DNA of 13,587 nt from Sedimentisphaerales bacterium (GTDB taxonomy: Bacteria > Planctomycetota > Phycisphaerae > Sedimentisphaerales > Anaerobacaceae). The notes beneath the pieces are model-generated. The model was not told the origin of the DNA. It worked only from the letters and a program-made list of their open reading frames with translations, and ran no database searches. This document shows positions 1-6,232 of this stretch, in pieces; the stretch's first letter is position 1, and each line of letters begins with the position of its first letter. The translations under genes were made by a program, and so were the position numbers. The DNA is taken from assembly GCA_016933985.1 (NCBI GenBank), contig JAFGTU010000059.1, positions 1 to 13,587 of the forward strand, read 5' to 3'.

Positions 1-204
1 AACCCGCCTATTTAGCCCCCGGCCCTGTGCCGGCGGGCCCATCATTGCGCAAAACAAACCCAATCCCCAAATCCAAAAAACCACCGCAATCCCTTGCACC
101 AAAAAGACTTACACCAATACCCAGCCCCACCCCACACAAAGAAAACAAACCCAATCAAACCCAATTCCCTCCCCGCAACACGACATCCGAACCCGACTCC
201 ACGA
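1..204. other. A/C-rich, G-poor spacer without a gene
   Basis: No convincing gene is seen here. Between 51 and 180 I count only 6 G in 130 nt on the + strand, while A and C dominate, so the strand asymmetry is extreme. The sequence repeats loose phrases such as AAACAAACCCAATC and AACCCAATTCC. Open frames cross it (for example from 27), but their translation is Pro/Asn/Lys/Thr-rich low-complexity sequence without family features or a good ribosome binding site. A GC-rich hairpin at 15-38 opens the region. It may be a degenerate intergenic repeat or the tail of an upstream unit outside the window. Confidence 0.5.
15..38. repeat. GC-rich imperfect hairpin
   Basis: The arm GCCCCCGGC (15-23) pairs with GCCGGCGGGC (29-38) with one bulged base around a CCTGT loop. 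No T-run follows on the + strand, so a classical intrinsic terminator is not supported. It could be a repeat unit or an RNA-stabilising element. Confidence 0.35.
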
Positions 205-233
205 TGGACAACCAGACAAAATCCAGGCATAAT
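205..233 (+). promoter_or_regulatory. Sigma-70-like promoter for the Tat-signal gene
   Basis: A -35 box TGGACA (205-210) and a -10 box CATAAT (228-233) each match the consensus at 5 of 6 positions and are separated by exactly 17 nt. Transcription would begin near 240, about 30 nt before the ATG at 272, leaving a short leader with the Shine-Dalgarno site AAAAGGAG at 258-265. The match is by eye only. Confidence 0.5.
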
Positions 234-271
234 GCGCCCTGTGCTTACAGCCGTATTAAAAGGAGCAAATC

Positions 272-1228
272 ATGTCGTCACAGACGAATCGCCGCGAATT
301 CCTGAAAAAATCCGTCGCCGCATCAGCAGGCGCGGCCTTGGGCCTGAGCCTTGAAGAGCGGGCCTTGATGGCGGCGACGCAGAATCCTGCTGCCGTCGCA
401 TCGGCCGGCCAAATCAAGGCCCTGCCGACGGGCAATATCGGCAAGGTCACGATAAGCAGAGTCTTCGCGGGCGGCAACTTAATCAGCGGCTTTGCACACA
501 GCAGGGATTTGATCTACGTCTCCCCGCTGCTGAACAACTACTTCACCGACGAGAAGGTGATGGAAACCTTCGAGATTTGCGAAGAGGTCGGGATAAACAC
601 CGCTATTCTAAGGCTCGACGACCACTGCATCAGGATCATCAGCAAGTACTGGAACGACCGAGGCGGAAAGCTCCAGTGGATAGCCCAGGTTAAGATGACA
701 ACCGACGAGCCCACGTCCGAGGCCAAAGCGGCAATCGACAACGGCGCAATCGCGGTATATATCCACGGCGGCGTCGCCGATAGTTTCGTAGCCGGCGGAA
801 GGGTCGATCTGCTCGGAAAGGCCGTCGAATTCATAAAGAAAAACGGCGCCCTCGCCGGTGTTGGCGGCCACAACATCGAAGTTCCCATGGCCTGCGAGGA
901 GGCTGGGCTCGACCTCGATTTCTATATGAAGACCCTCCACAGCCACGCATACTGGTCCGCCGAGAGGCAGCCGGAAAACGATAATATTTGGTCGAAGACG
1001 CCCGAACAAACCGCCGAGTTTATGAAGAACGTCAAAAAGCCCTGGATCGCATACAAGGTAATGGCCGCCGGCGCTATCCACCCAAGAGACGCTTTCAAAT
1101 ACGCCTACGAAAAAGGCGCCGACTTCATCTGCGCCGGAATGTTCGACTTCCAGGTAAGAGAGGACGTAATCATCGCAAAGGAAATACTCGCCGGCAAGCT
1201 AAACCGCCGGCGCCCCTGGTGCGCATAA
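272..1228 (+). CDS. Tat-exported TIM-barrel protein, aldo/keto-reductase-like, function unknown
   Basis: The 318-residue product begins with a twin-arginine signal: NRREFLKKS at residues 6-14, a short Ala/Gly-rich hydrophobic stretch to about 27, and a possible AxA-type cleavage region near 31-35. It should therefore be exported folded, probably with a bound cofactor or metal. The mature part has the alternating strand/helix pattern of a TIM barrel, with conserved-looking stretches VFAGGNLISGFAH, VGGHNIEVPMACEEAGLD and DFYMKTLHSHAYW. These resemble aldo/keto-reductase or sugar-isomerase-like barrels, but I cannot identify a catalytic set. The start is supported by AAAAGGAG six bases upstream and by the promoter at 205-233. 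The sigma factor gene begins 28 nt after its stop, so co-transcription is possible, though a functional link is not evident. Planctomycetes encode many such Tat-signal proteins of unknown function. Confidence 0.8.
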   Translation: MSSQTNRREFLKKSVAASAGAALGLSLEERALMAATQNPAAVASAGQIKALPTGNIGKVTISRVFAGGNLISGFAHSRDLIYVSPLLNNYFTDEKVMETFEICEEVGINTAILRLDDHCIRIISKYWNDRGGKLQWIAQVKMTTDEPTSEAKAAIDNGAIAVYIHGGVADSFVAGGRVDLLGKAVEFIKKNGALAGVGGHNIEVPMACEEAGLDLDFYMKTLHSHAYWSAERQPENDNIWSKTPEQTAEFMKNVKKPWIAYKVMAAGAIHPRDAFKYAYEKGADFICAGMFDFQVREDVIIAKEILAGKLNRRRPWCA

Positions 1229-1256
1229 CGCAACCTGCCGGCACCGAGAAGTAAAG

Positions 1257-1817
1257 ATGAGCGACGTTACACACATCTTGAATGCAATTGAGCAGGGGGA
1301 TGCCCGGGCTGTAGATGAATTGCTCCCGGCAGTCTATGATGAATTGCGTCGGCTGGCCGCCTGGAAGCTCTCCCGCGAGAAGCCCGGCCAGACACTTCAG
1401 GCGACTGCTTTGGTTCATGAGGCGTATATTCGCCTGGTGGGCGAAGATGCTCAGAATTGGAGAAGCCGTACGCATTTCTTCTCTGCGGCGGCGGAGGCCA
1501 TGCGCCGTATCCTCGTTGATAATGCCCGCCGAAAGAAGAGCCTCAGACACGGAGGAAAATACCGGCGCGTGGAGCTTGAAAATGCGGATTTAGCTATTGA
1601 GGATTGCTCCGACGATATTGTCGCCCTCGATGAGGCACTGCGTGAGCTTGCAGAATCCGACAAGATGAAAGCGGACCTGGTGAAGCTTCGCTATTTCGCG
1701 GGCCTCGGCATGGAGCAGGCGGCTGAGGTGCTTGGCCTATCCTTGACTACCGCTAAACGGCATTGGAGGTACGCGCGGGCCTGGCTTTACACCCGGATGA
1801 GCGCCGGTTCCGAGTAA
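1257..1817 (+). CDS. ECF-type RNA polymerase sigma factor
   Basis: The 186-residue protein is an extracytoplasmic-function sigma factor of the family common in planctomycetes and acidobacteria (Sigma70_ECF, Pfam PF07638). Region 2 covers about residues 18-93, with the family-typical LVHEAYIRL (52-60) and THFFSAAAEAMRRILVDNAR (72-91). Region 4 covers about 126-180 and holds the helix-turn-helix that reads the -35 element, around GMEQAAEVLGLSLTTAKRHW (151-170). Length is normal for the family. No anti-sigma factor gene is next to it. Instead a large membrane Ser/Thr kinase follows downstream, an arrangement known in planctomycetes in which phosphorylation may replace anti-sigma control; that role is inferred here. 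The ATG has only a weak upstream GAGAAG. The gene could share the transcript of the preceding Tat-signal gene 28 nt upstream. Confidence 0.93.
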   Translation: MSDVTHILNAIEQGDARAVDELLPAVYDELRRLAAWKLSREKPGQTLQATALVHEAYIRLVGEDAQNWRSRTHFFSAAAEAMRRILVDNARRKKSLRHGGKYRRVELENADLAIEDCSDDIVALDEALRELAESDKMKADLVKLRYFAGLGMEQAAEVLGLSLTTAKRHWRYARAWLYTRMSAGSE

Positions 1818-1970
1818 CGCTCTGTCAGTCGAGTATTGGTAAGAACAACGCTCGTTTGCGGGATGGTTCCGTGAAAAATGGCCTTTTGGGGGCTTCGAAT
1901 CGCTGTGTGCGACGTCAGCGAATTCTACCTCATTTTCGACTTTGAGCGTGTGAGAGGCGGTTCTAACGTG

Positions 1971-1991
1971 GCATGGGCATCTTGCCCATGC
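1971..1991. repeat. Hairpin repeat, copy 1 (9-bp stem, TCT loop)
   Basis: A perfect 9-bp inverted repeat: GCATGGGCA (1971-1979) and TGCCCATGC (1983-1991) around the loop TCT. The stem sequence differs from the copies at 1996 and 2055, but the closing A-NNN-T geometry is the same. Confidence 0.7.
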
Positions 1992-1995
1992 GTCT

Positions 1996-2014
1996 CAGGG
2001 CCATCCTGGCCCTG
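1996..2014. repeat. Hairpin repeat, copy 2 (8-bp stem, TCC loop)
   Basis: A perfect 8-bp inverted repeat: CAGGGCCA (1996-2003) and TGGCCCTG (2007-2014) around TCC. It lies 4 nt after the first copy. No T-run follows. Confidence 0.7.
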
Positions 2015-2030
2015 CAATAGGACTCTTTAG

Positions 2031-2050
2031 TACGAGGGGGCTACCTCGTG
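2031..2050. repeat. Hairpin with 6-bp stem
   Basis: ACGAGG (2032-2037) pairs with CCTCGT (2044-2049) around GGGCTA, with a possible T-G wobble pair outside. Its loop differs from that of the neighbouring hairpins, so it may be unrelated to them. Confidence 0.45.
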
Positions 2051-2054
2051 AAAC

Positions 2055-2075
2055 GCACGGCCAAGATGGCCGTGC
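2055..2075. repeat. Hairpin repeat, copy 3, inverted (9-bp stem, AGA loop)
   Basis: A perfect 9-bp inverted repeat: GCACGGCCA (2055-2063) and TGGCCGTGC (2067-2075). Its loop AGA is the reverse complement of the TCT loop of copy 1, so this copy appears to lie in the opposite orientation. Confidence 0.7.
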
Positions 2076-2078
2076 CAA

Positions 2079-2104
2079 TTCTCACACACTCTCTTGTGTA
2101 AGAA
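2079..2104. repeat. AT-rich imperfect hairpin upstream of the kinase
   Basis: TTCTCACACA (2079-2088) pairs with TGTGTAAGAA (2095-2104) at 9 of 10 positions around CTCTCT. It could be a leader structure or a weak terminator for the sigma factor unit. No long T-run follows. Confidence 0.35.
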
Positions 2105-2194
2105 AATCTGACAAAACTCCAAGAAAAGTGGCCCGAATCTCCCTCGGATTACGCGATACTTGGTGGAGGCAGGTTAAGGGCAACGAATATGCAA

Positions 2195-2200
2195 TAGGAG
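2195..2200 (+). promoter_or_regulatory. Ribosome binding site deciding the kinase start
   Basis: TAGGAG at 2195-2200 lies 8 nt before the ATG at 2209 and only 2 nt before the ATG at 2203. The spacing selects 2209, giving an N-terminus MNAEQIFHKAVEI that fits the usual start of planctomycete kinases of this type. Confidence 0.65.
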
Positions 2201-2208
2201 TTATGAAG

Positions 2209-5200
2209 ATGAACGCCGAACAAATCTTCCACAAGGCAGTTGAGATATCCGATCCCCAGGAGCGAGCTGCTTTCCTGGACCGGGTCTGCGGGGACAACGC
2301 TAAACTGCGCGCCGAAGTGGAGGCCTTGTTGCGCGCGGATGCAAAGGCCGGCGATTTTCTGGAATCGCCTCCCGTTGGGTCGGATGTTACTCTCGACGCT
2401 TCCCCCCGGATAGAAGGTCCCGGCACGAGGATCGGCCGGTACGAGCTGCTGGAGCTTATCGGCGAGGGCGGGATGGGCCTGGTCTATCTGGCCGAGCAAA
2501 AAGAGCCGGTCAAACGCCGAGTAGCCCTGAAGATCATCAAGCCCGGCATGGATTCCAAGCAGGTAATCGCCCGTTTCGAGGCGGAGCGGCAGGCTTTGGC
2601 CGTGCTGGACCATCCGAACATCGCCCGCGTCTTCGACGCCGGCACAACGCAGACCGGCAGACCTTACTTCGTAATGGAATACGTCAAGGGCATGCCCGTC
2701 ACCGCGCATTGCGATAGGCACAAGCTCGACGTAGAGCAAAGACTGAAACTCTTCAGGCAGGTCTGCGAAGGCGTCCACCACGCCCACCAGAAGGGTATTA
2801 TCCACCGCGACATCAAGCCGTCGAATATCCTGGTAGCCGTGCAGGACGATAAGGCAGTGCCCAAGATCATCGATTTCGGGATAGCCAAGGCGGCGACGCA
2901 GCCCTTGACCGACAAGACCTTTTTCACCTCCGCAGGCCAGTTATTGGGCACGCCGCAGTATATGAGCCCCGAGCAGGTTGACCTTGCGACGCACGATATC
3001 GATACCCGCTCTGATATTTACTCTTTGGGGGTGGTTCTGTACGAGCTTTTGGCCGGCGTGCTGCCGTTTGAGGCAGAGCGATTTGAGCGAGCGGGCCTGT
3101 CGCAGATTCAGCATACGATTCGGGAGGTCGAGCCGGCCTCTCCCAGCATACGCCTGACGGCCCTGGGGGGCGAAGACGCCAAGGCAATTGCGGCCAGCCG
3201 TGGCACCCAGGTCATCCCATTAACCCGCCGTCTGCATCATGAGCTTGAATGGATACCGCTCAAAGCAATGCGCAAGGAACGTGTCCGCCGGTATAGGTCT
3301 GCTTCTGAGCTTGCGGACGACATCCAGAATTATCTAAACGGCAATCCCTTGATAGCCGGGCCCGAGACGGCGGCCTATCGCGTCAAAAAATTCGTCCGCC
3401 GCCACGCCGGCTCAGTCGCCACCGTAGCACTTACTGCCGCAGCGATAATCTTAGGCTTGCTTATGAGTTCAGCGATGTACATTCGAGCCGAGCAGGCGCG
3501 AGAAAATGAGTCCATCGCCCGAAAACAAGCCGAGCAGGCCAAAAATGCCGAACAGGAACAACGCACGATAGCAGAGCAGCAGCGTGAGCTCGCTGAACAA
3601 AAAACCGAAGACTTACGTCGCTCAATGTATGCAAATAACATTCAATTAGCCGACGCAAAATACAAGGAGGGAAACATCCGCCGCGTGCGTGAGCTATTAG
3701 ACTCCTGCCCCAACGATCTCCGTGGATGGGAATGGAACCGAATGAACTACATCTCAAACCAGTCCATAATGATCCTCCGCGGGCATAACAGTAAGGTCTA
3801 TTCGATAGCGGCCAGTCCGGATGGCAAGCGGGCCGTTTCTGCAAGTGCGGATGGTACAATCAAAATCTGGGATATAGTTAATGGCATTGAACTGATGACT
3901 ATAAGCAGAGCCGATGGAGAGGAAGTGACCTGCGTTGCACTGAGTCCCGACAGCAAACAAATTGTCTCTGGCGGCGAAGACAACACAGTTAAACTGTGGA
4001 ATTCTCAAACGGGTGCTGAGCTAAGAACATTCCGCGGGCATCACGACTGGATTAGATCCGTGGCATTCAGTCCTGATGGACAGCGGATTGTCTCCGGCAG
4101 CGATGACAACACAATTAAGCTGTGGGATTCTCAAACGGGTACTGAGCTAAGAACATTCCGCGGGCATCGCGACTGGGTTAGATCCGTTGCGTTCAGCCCT
4201 GATGGACAGCGGATTGTCTCCGGCAGTGATGACAACACAATTAAGCTGTGGGATTCTCAAACGGGTACTGAAGTAAGGACGCTCAGTGGGCATCGCGACT
4301 GGGTAATATCCGTGGCCTTCAGCGCATGTGGCAGGAGGATTGTCTCCGTCAGTGGTGACAAAACTATCAAATTATGGGATGCAGAAACTGGGGCCTTACT
4401 AATTACCATTCACAGCCACGATGGCCCTGTATGGTCATGTACTTTTAGCCCGGACGGGAAGACTATTGCTTCTGGTGGAGCTGATAGTACGGTCAGAATC
4501 TGGGATGCAGAAACCGGAGAAGAACTCAAGGCATTCCGTGGGCATGAACAGGCCGTACAGTCACTGTCGTTCAGCCCAGATGGCGAGCGGATAGTGTCGG
4601 GCAGTATGGACGGCACAGTTAGAATATGGGATGTGATGATAGACCGTGAATCAGCAGAAATCTACGGACACACAGACCTTGTCTGGTCAATAGCATTTAG
4701 CCCAGATGGCAGACAAATCGTATCGGCCAGCGCAGATTCGACCATTAAACTGTGGGATGCTCAAACCGGAGAGGCGATCAGGACGATGCTCACTCATGGA
4801 AAATCTCTAACACCGGTTGCTTTTAGTCCGGACGGTAGTCGCATTGCGTCGGGTGAGCGATGGCAGAAAACAGTTCGTGTATGGGATGCCTTAACCGGAG
4901 CCGAGGTGATGTCCTTGAGTGGCCATAAGGGTCCAGTCAAATGTGTCGCCTTTAGCCCGGACGGCAAGTACATCGCTTCCGGTAGTGAGGATAAGACAAT
5001 AAAGCTGTGGGATTCAATGAGCGGCGACGAAGTCGCGACGCTCCAAGCCAGCGGTCAGTCGGTATCTTTCAGCCCGGACGGACGCAAGATCATCTGCGGA
5101 AGTCTGGATGGTACGATCAAGATATGGGACTCTGCGGCCGGCATAGAACAGATGGTTCTTTGTGGGCATACAGGTACAATTACTTCCATTACTTTCAGCC

Positions 5201-6105
5201 CAGATAGCAGACTGATTGCTTCGGCGAGTACAGATGGCACGGCAAACACTTGGGATGCAGCAACAGGTACTAAATTGATGACCTTAAAAGGCCACGGTAA
5301 TCCTATTGTTTGGTCTATGGCATTTAGTCCCGACGGCACACGTATTGTCACCGCTGGGCGAGATGAGACGGTCAGGCTGTGGCATGCGACAACCGGCGCG
5401 GAATTGCTTACATTGCGTGCAAACTCTGATATCCACGATGTCGTTTTTAGTCCCGACGGCCAAACGATTGTGGCTGCCACTGCTGGGGGAAGCATTGTAT
5501 TTTGGGAATCAACAGTACCTACCGGCGGCTACGAAGAACGAAGAAATGCTGAAATCGCGCGAAGGCTTGTTGAAAAGCTATACAAAACGTCTGGTTCGTA
5601 TCATGATGTTATAATCCAGCTAAAAAATGATGTGTCGCTTGATTTGGCCATCTGTAAAGCGGCAATTCAACTAGCCAATTCATTCAAGTGGGAGGATGCC
5701 GGTAAGCTCAACGATGAAAGCTGGGATGTTGTGAGTTCCTTTGTTCGCGATCCAAATGCCTACAGGGAGGCATTGAATAAGGCTGAGAAAGCTATCGAAT
5801 TGGATCCGAATGACTTGAACATCCTTAATACGCTGGGTGTGGCACAGTACCGTGTTGGCGATTATGAGAAGGCCCTTGAAATACTCACTCGTTGTGAGAA
5901 ATTGTGTGAGGATGACCAACTAGAACCTCGCCCTGAGAATGCAGCGTTCATAGCAATGAGTCTGCACCAACTCGGCCGAGACGAAGAAGCGAAGGCGGCG
6001 CTGGAAAGGCTGCGGGATTTGTGCAAAAAAGAGCGATTTGCTGAAGATCCGGAGGCACAGGCCTTCCTGGCCGAGGCGGAGAAGCTCATTGAGGGGGATA
6101 AATAG
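2209..6105 (+). CDS. Membrane Ser/Thr protein kinase with 14 WD40 repeats and a TPR-like C-terminus
   Basis: The 1298-residue protein is a Hanks-type kinase fused to a sensor or scaffold region. Kinase motifs are complete: Gly loop GEGGMGLV (85-92), ATP lysine K108, likely helix-C glutamate E126, HRDIKPSN (199-206, catalytic D201), DFG (222-224), GTPQYMSPE (247-255). An insertion before the end of the domain (about 300-350) is common in planctomycete kinases. One membrane segment lies at about 402-424, followed by a Glu/Gln-rich coiled coil (about 426-472). Residues 520-1100 hold 14 WD40 blades of roughly 42 residues (SPDG...IVSGS.D.TIKLWD), enough for two seven-bladed propellers. A helical linker and a TPR-like region (about 1185-1296, with AIELDPNDLNILNTLGVAQY) end the protein. 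The kinase would be cytoplasmic and the WD40/TPR part on the other side of the membrane. The upstream ECF sigma factor is a plausible partner (inference). GC content falls from the kinase part to the C-terminal part. Confidence 0.95.
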   Translation: MNAEQIFHKAVEISDPQERAAFLDRVCGDNAKLRAEVEALLRADAKAGDFLESPPVGSDVTLDASPRIEGPGTRIGRYELLELIGEGGMGLVYLAEQKEPVKRRVALKIIKPGMDSKQVIARFEAERQALAVLDHPNIARVFDAGTTQTGRPYFVMEYVKGMPVTAHCDRHKLDVEQRLKLFRQVCEGVHHAHQKGIIHRDIKPSNILVAVQDDKAVPKIIDFGIAKAATQPLTDKTFFTSAGQLLGTPQYMSPEQVDLATHDIDTRSDIYSLGVVLYELLAGVLPFEAERFERAGLSQIQHTIREVEPASPSIRLTALGGEDAKAIAASRGTQVIPLTRRLHHELEWIPLKAMRKERVRRYRSASELADDIQNYLNGNPLIAGPETAAYRVKKFVRRHAGSVATVALTAAAIILGLLMSSAMYIRAEQARENESIARKQAEQAKNAEQEQRTIAEQQRELAEQKTEDLRRSMYANNIQLADAKYKEGNIRRVRELLDSCPNDLRGWEWNRMNYISNQSIMILRGHNSKVYSIAASPDGKRAVSASADGTIKIWDIVNGIELMTISRADGEEVTCVALSPDSKQIVSGGEDNTVKLWNSQTGAELRTFRGHHDWIRSVAFSPDGQRIVSGSDDNTIKLWDSQTGTELRTFRGHRDWVRSVAFSPDGQRIVSGSDDNTIKLWDSQTGTEVRTLSGHRDWVISVAFSACGRRIVSVSGDKTIKLWDAETGALLITIHSHDGPVWSCTFSPDGKTIASGGADSTVRIWDAETGEELKAFRGHEQAVQSLSFSPDGERIVSGSMDGTVRIWDVMIDRESAEIYGHTDLVWSIAFSPDGRQIVSASADSTIKLWDAQTGEAIRTMLTHGKSLTPVAFSPDGSRIASGERWQKTVRVWDALTGAEVMSLSGHKGPVKCVAFSPDGKYIASGSEDKTIKLWDSMSGDEVATLQASGQSVSFSPDGRKIICGSLDGTIKIWDSAAGIEQMVLCGHTGTITSITFSPDSRLIASASTDGTANTWDAATGTKLMTLKGHGNPIVWSMAFSPDGTRIVTAGRDETVRLWHATTGAELLTLRANSDIHDVVFSPDGQTIVAATAGGSIVFWESTVPTGGYEERRNAEIARRLVEKLYKTSGSYHDVIIQLKNDVSLDLAICKAAIQLANSFKWEDAGKLNDESWDVVSSFVRDPNAYREALNKAEKAIELDPNDLNILNTLGVAQYRVGDYEKALEILTRCEKLCEDDQLEPRPENAAFIAMSLHQLGRDEEAKAALERLRDLCKKERFAEDPEAQAFLAEAEKLIEGDK
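4021..4272 (+). repeat. Two near-identical 126-nt units encoding WD40 blades 3 and 4
   Basis: 4021-4146 and 4147-4272 are tandem copies of exactly 42 codons. I count 7 differences in 126 positions, most of them synonymous. The phase is also kept by the shared ATTCTCAAACGGGT at 4001, 4127 and 4253, so the similarity reaches into the flanking blades. This marks a recent in-frame duplication or gene-conversion event inside the propeller region. Confidence 0.85.
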
Positions 6106-6110
6106 CAACG

Positions 6111-6198
6111 AAAGGGATAAGAGCACAAGAGCATAAGGGCATAAGGGCAGAAGGGGATAAGAGCACAAGAGCATAAGGACAGAAGGGCATAAGAGCAT
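6111..6198. repeat. Purine-rich 8-bp tandem repeat, consensus AAGRGCAY
   Basis: Immediately after the kinase stop, the + strand reads as successive 8-mers: AAGAGCAC, AAGAGCAT, AAGGGCAT, AAGGGCAG, AAGGGGAT, then AAGAGCAC, AAGAGCAT, AAGGACAG, AAGGGCAT, AAGAGCAT. That gives ten units in 6119-6198 arranged as two related 40-nt blocks, with a degenerate unit at 6111-6118. The unit is not a multiple of three and is not coding. It fills most of the gap between two convergent genes. A T6 run at 6226-6231 follows, but without a clear hairpin. Confidence 0.85.
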
Positions 6199-6232
6199 AA
6201 GCGACCTGCGCGTGCGATAAACACATTTTTTC

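Larger units (their letters stand above)
1818..2208. other. 391-nt spacer between sigma factor and kinase, hairpin-rich
   Basis: No gene is seen. The first half (1818-1965) has no obvious structure. The second half carries five hairpins in a row (1971-1991, 1996-2014, 2031-2050, 2055-2075, 2079-2104), three of which share a design: a GC-rich stem closing on A-NNN-T. A reading frame continuous with the kinase opens at a GTG at 2128, but the ribosome binding site and the family N-terminus favour a start at 2209, leaving 2105-2208 as leader. The spacing argues that sigma factor and kinase are separately transcribed or that the leader is regulated. Confidence 0.5.

Noticed and set aside
27..305. 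Open frame of 92 codons over the A/C-rich spacer
   Set aside because: The translation is Pro/Asn/Lys/Thr-rich low complexity, no ribosome binding site is placed for it, and it runs through the promoter and start of the Tat-signal gene.
608..1081. 157-codon minus-strand frame
   Set aside because: Antisense shadow inside the Tat-signal TIM-barrel gene, with no start signal or family features.
2128..2208. 27-residue N-terminal extension of the kinase from a GTG
   Set aside because: No ribosome binding site supports it, whereas TAGGAG is ideally spaced for the ATG at 2209.
6111..6198. CRISPR-like array
   Set aside because: Units are 8 nt and directly contiguous, without spacers, and no cas genes are in the window.
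5862..6224. Minus-strand frame encoding a Leu/Cys/Ser/Tyr-rich repeat protein
   Set aside because: The repeated residues are the translation of the 8-bp tandem array, and the remainder is antisense to the kinase gene. The 8-nt unit does not keep a reading frame.
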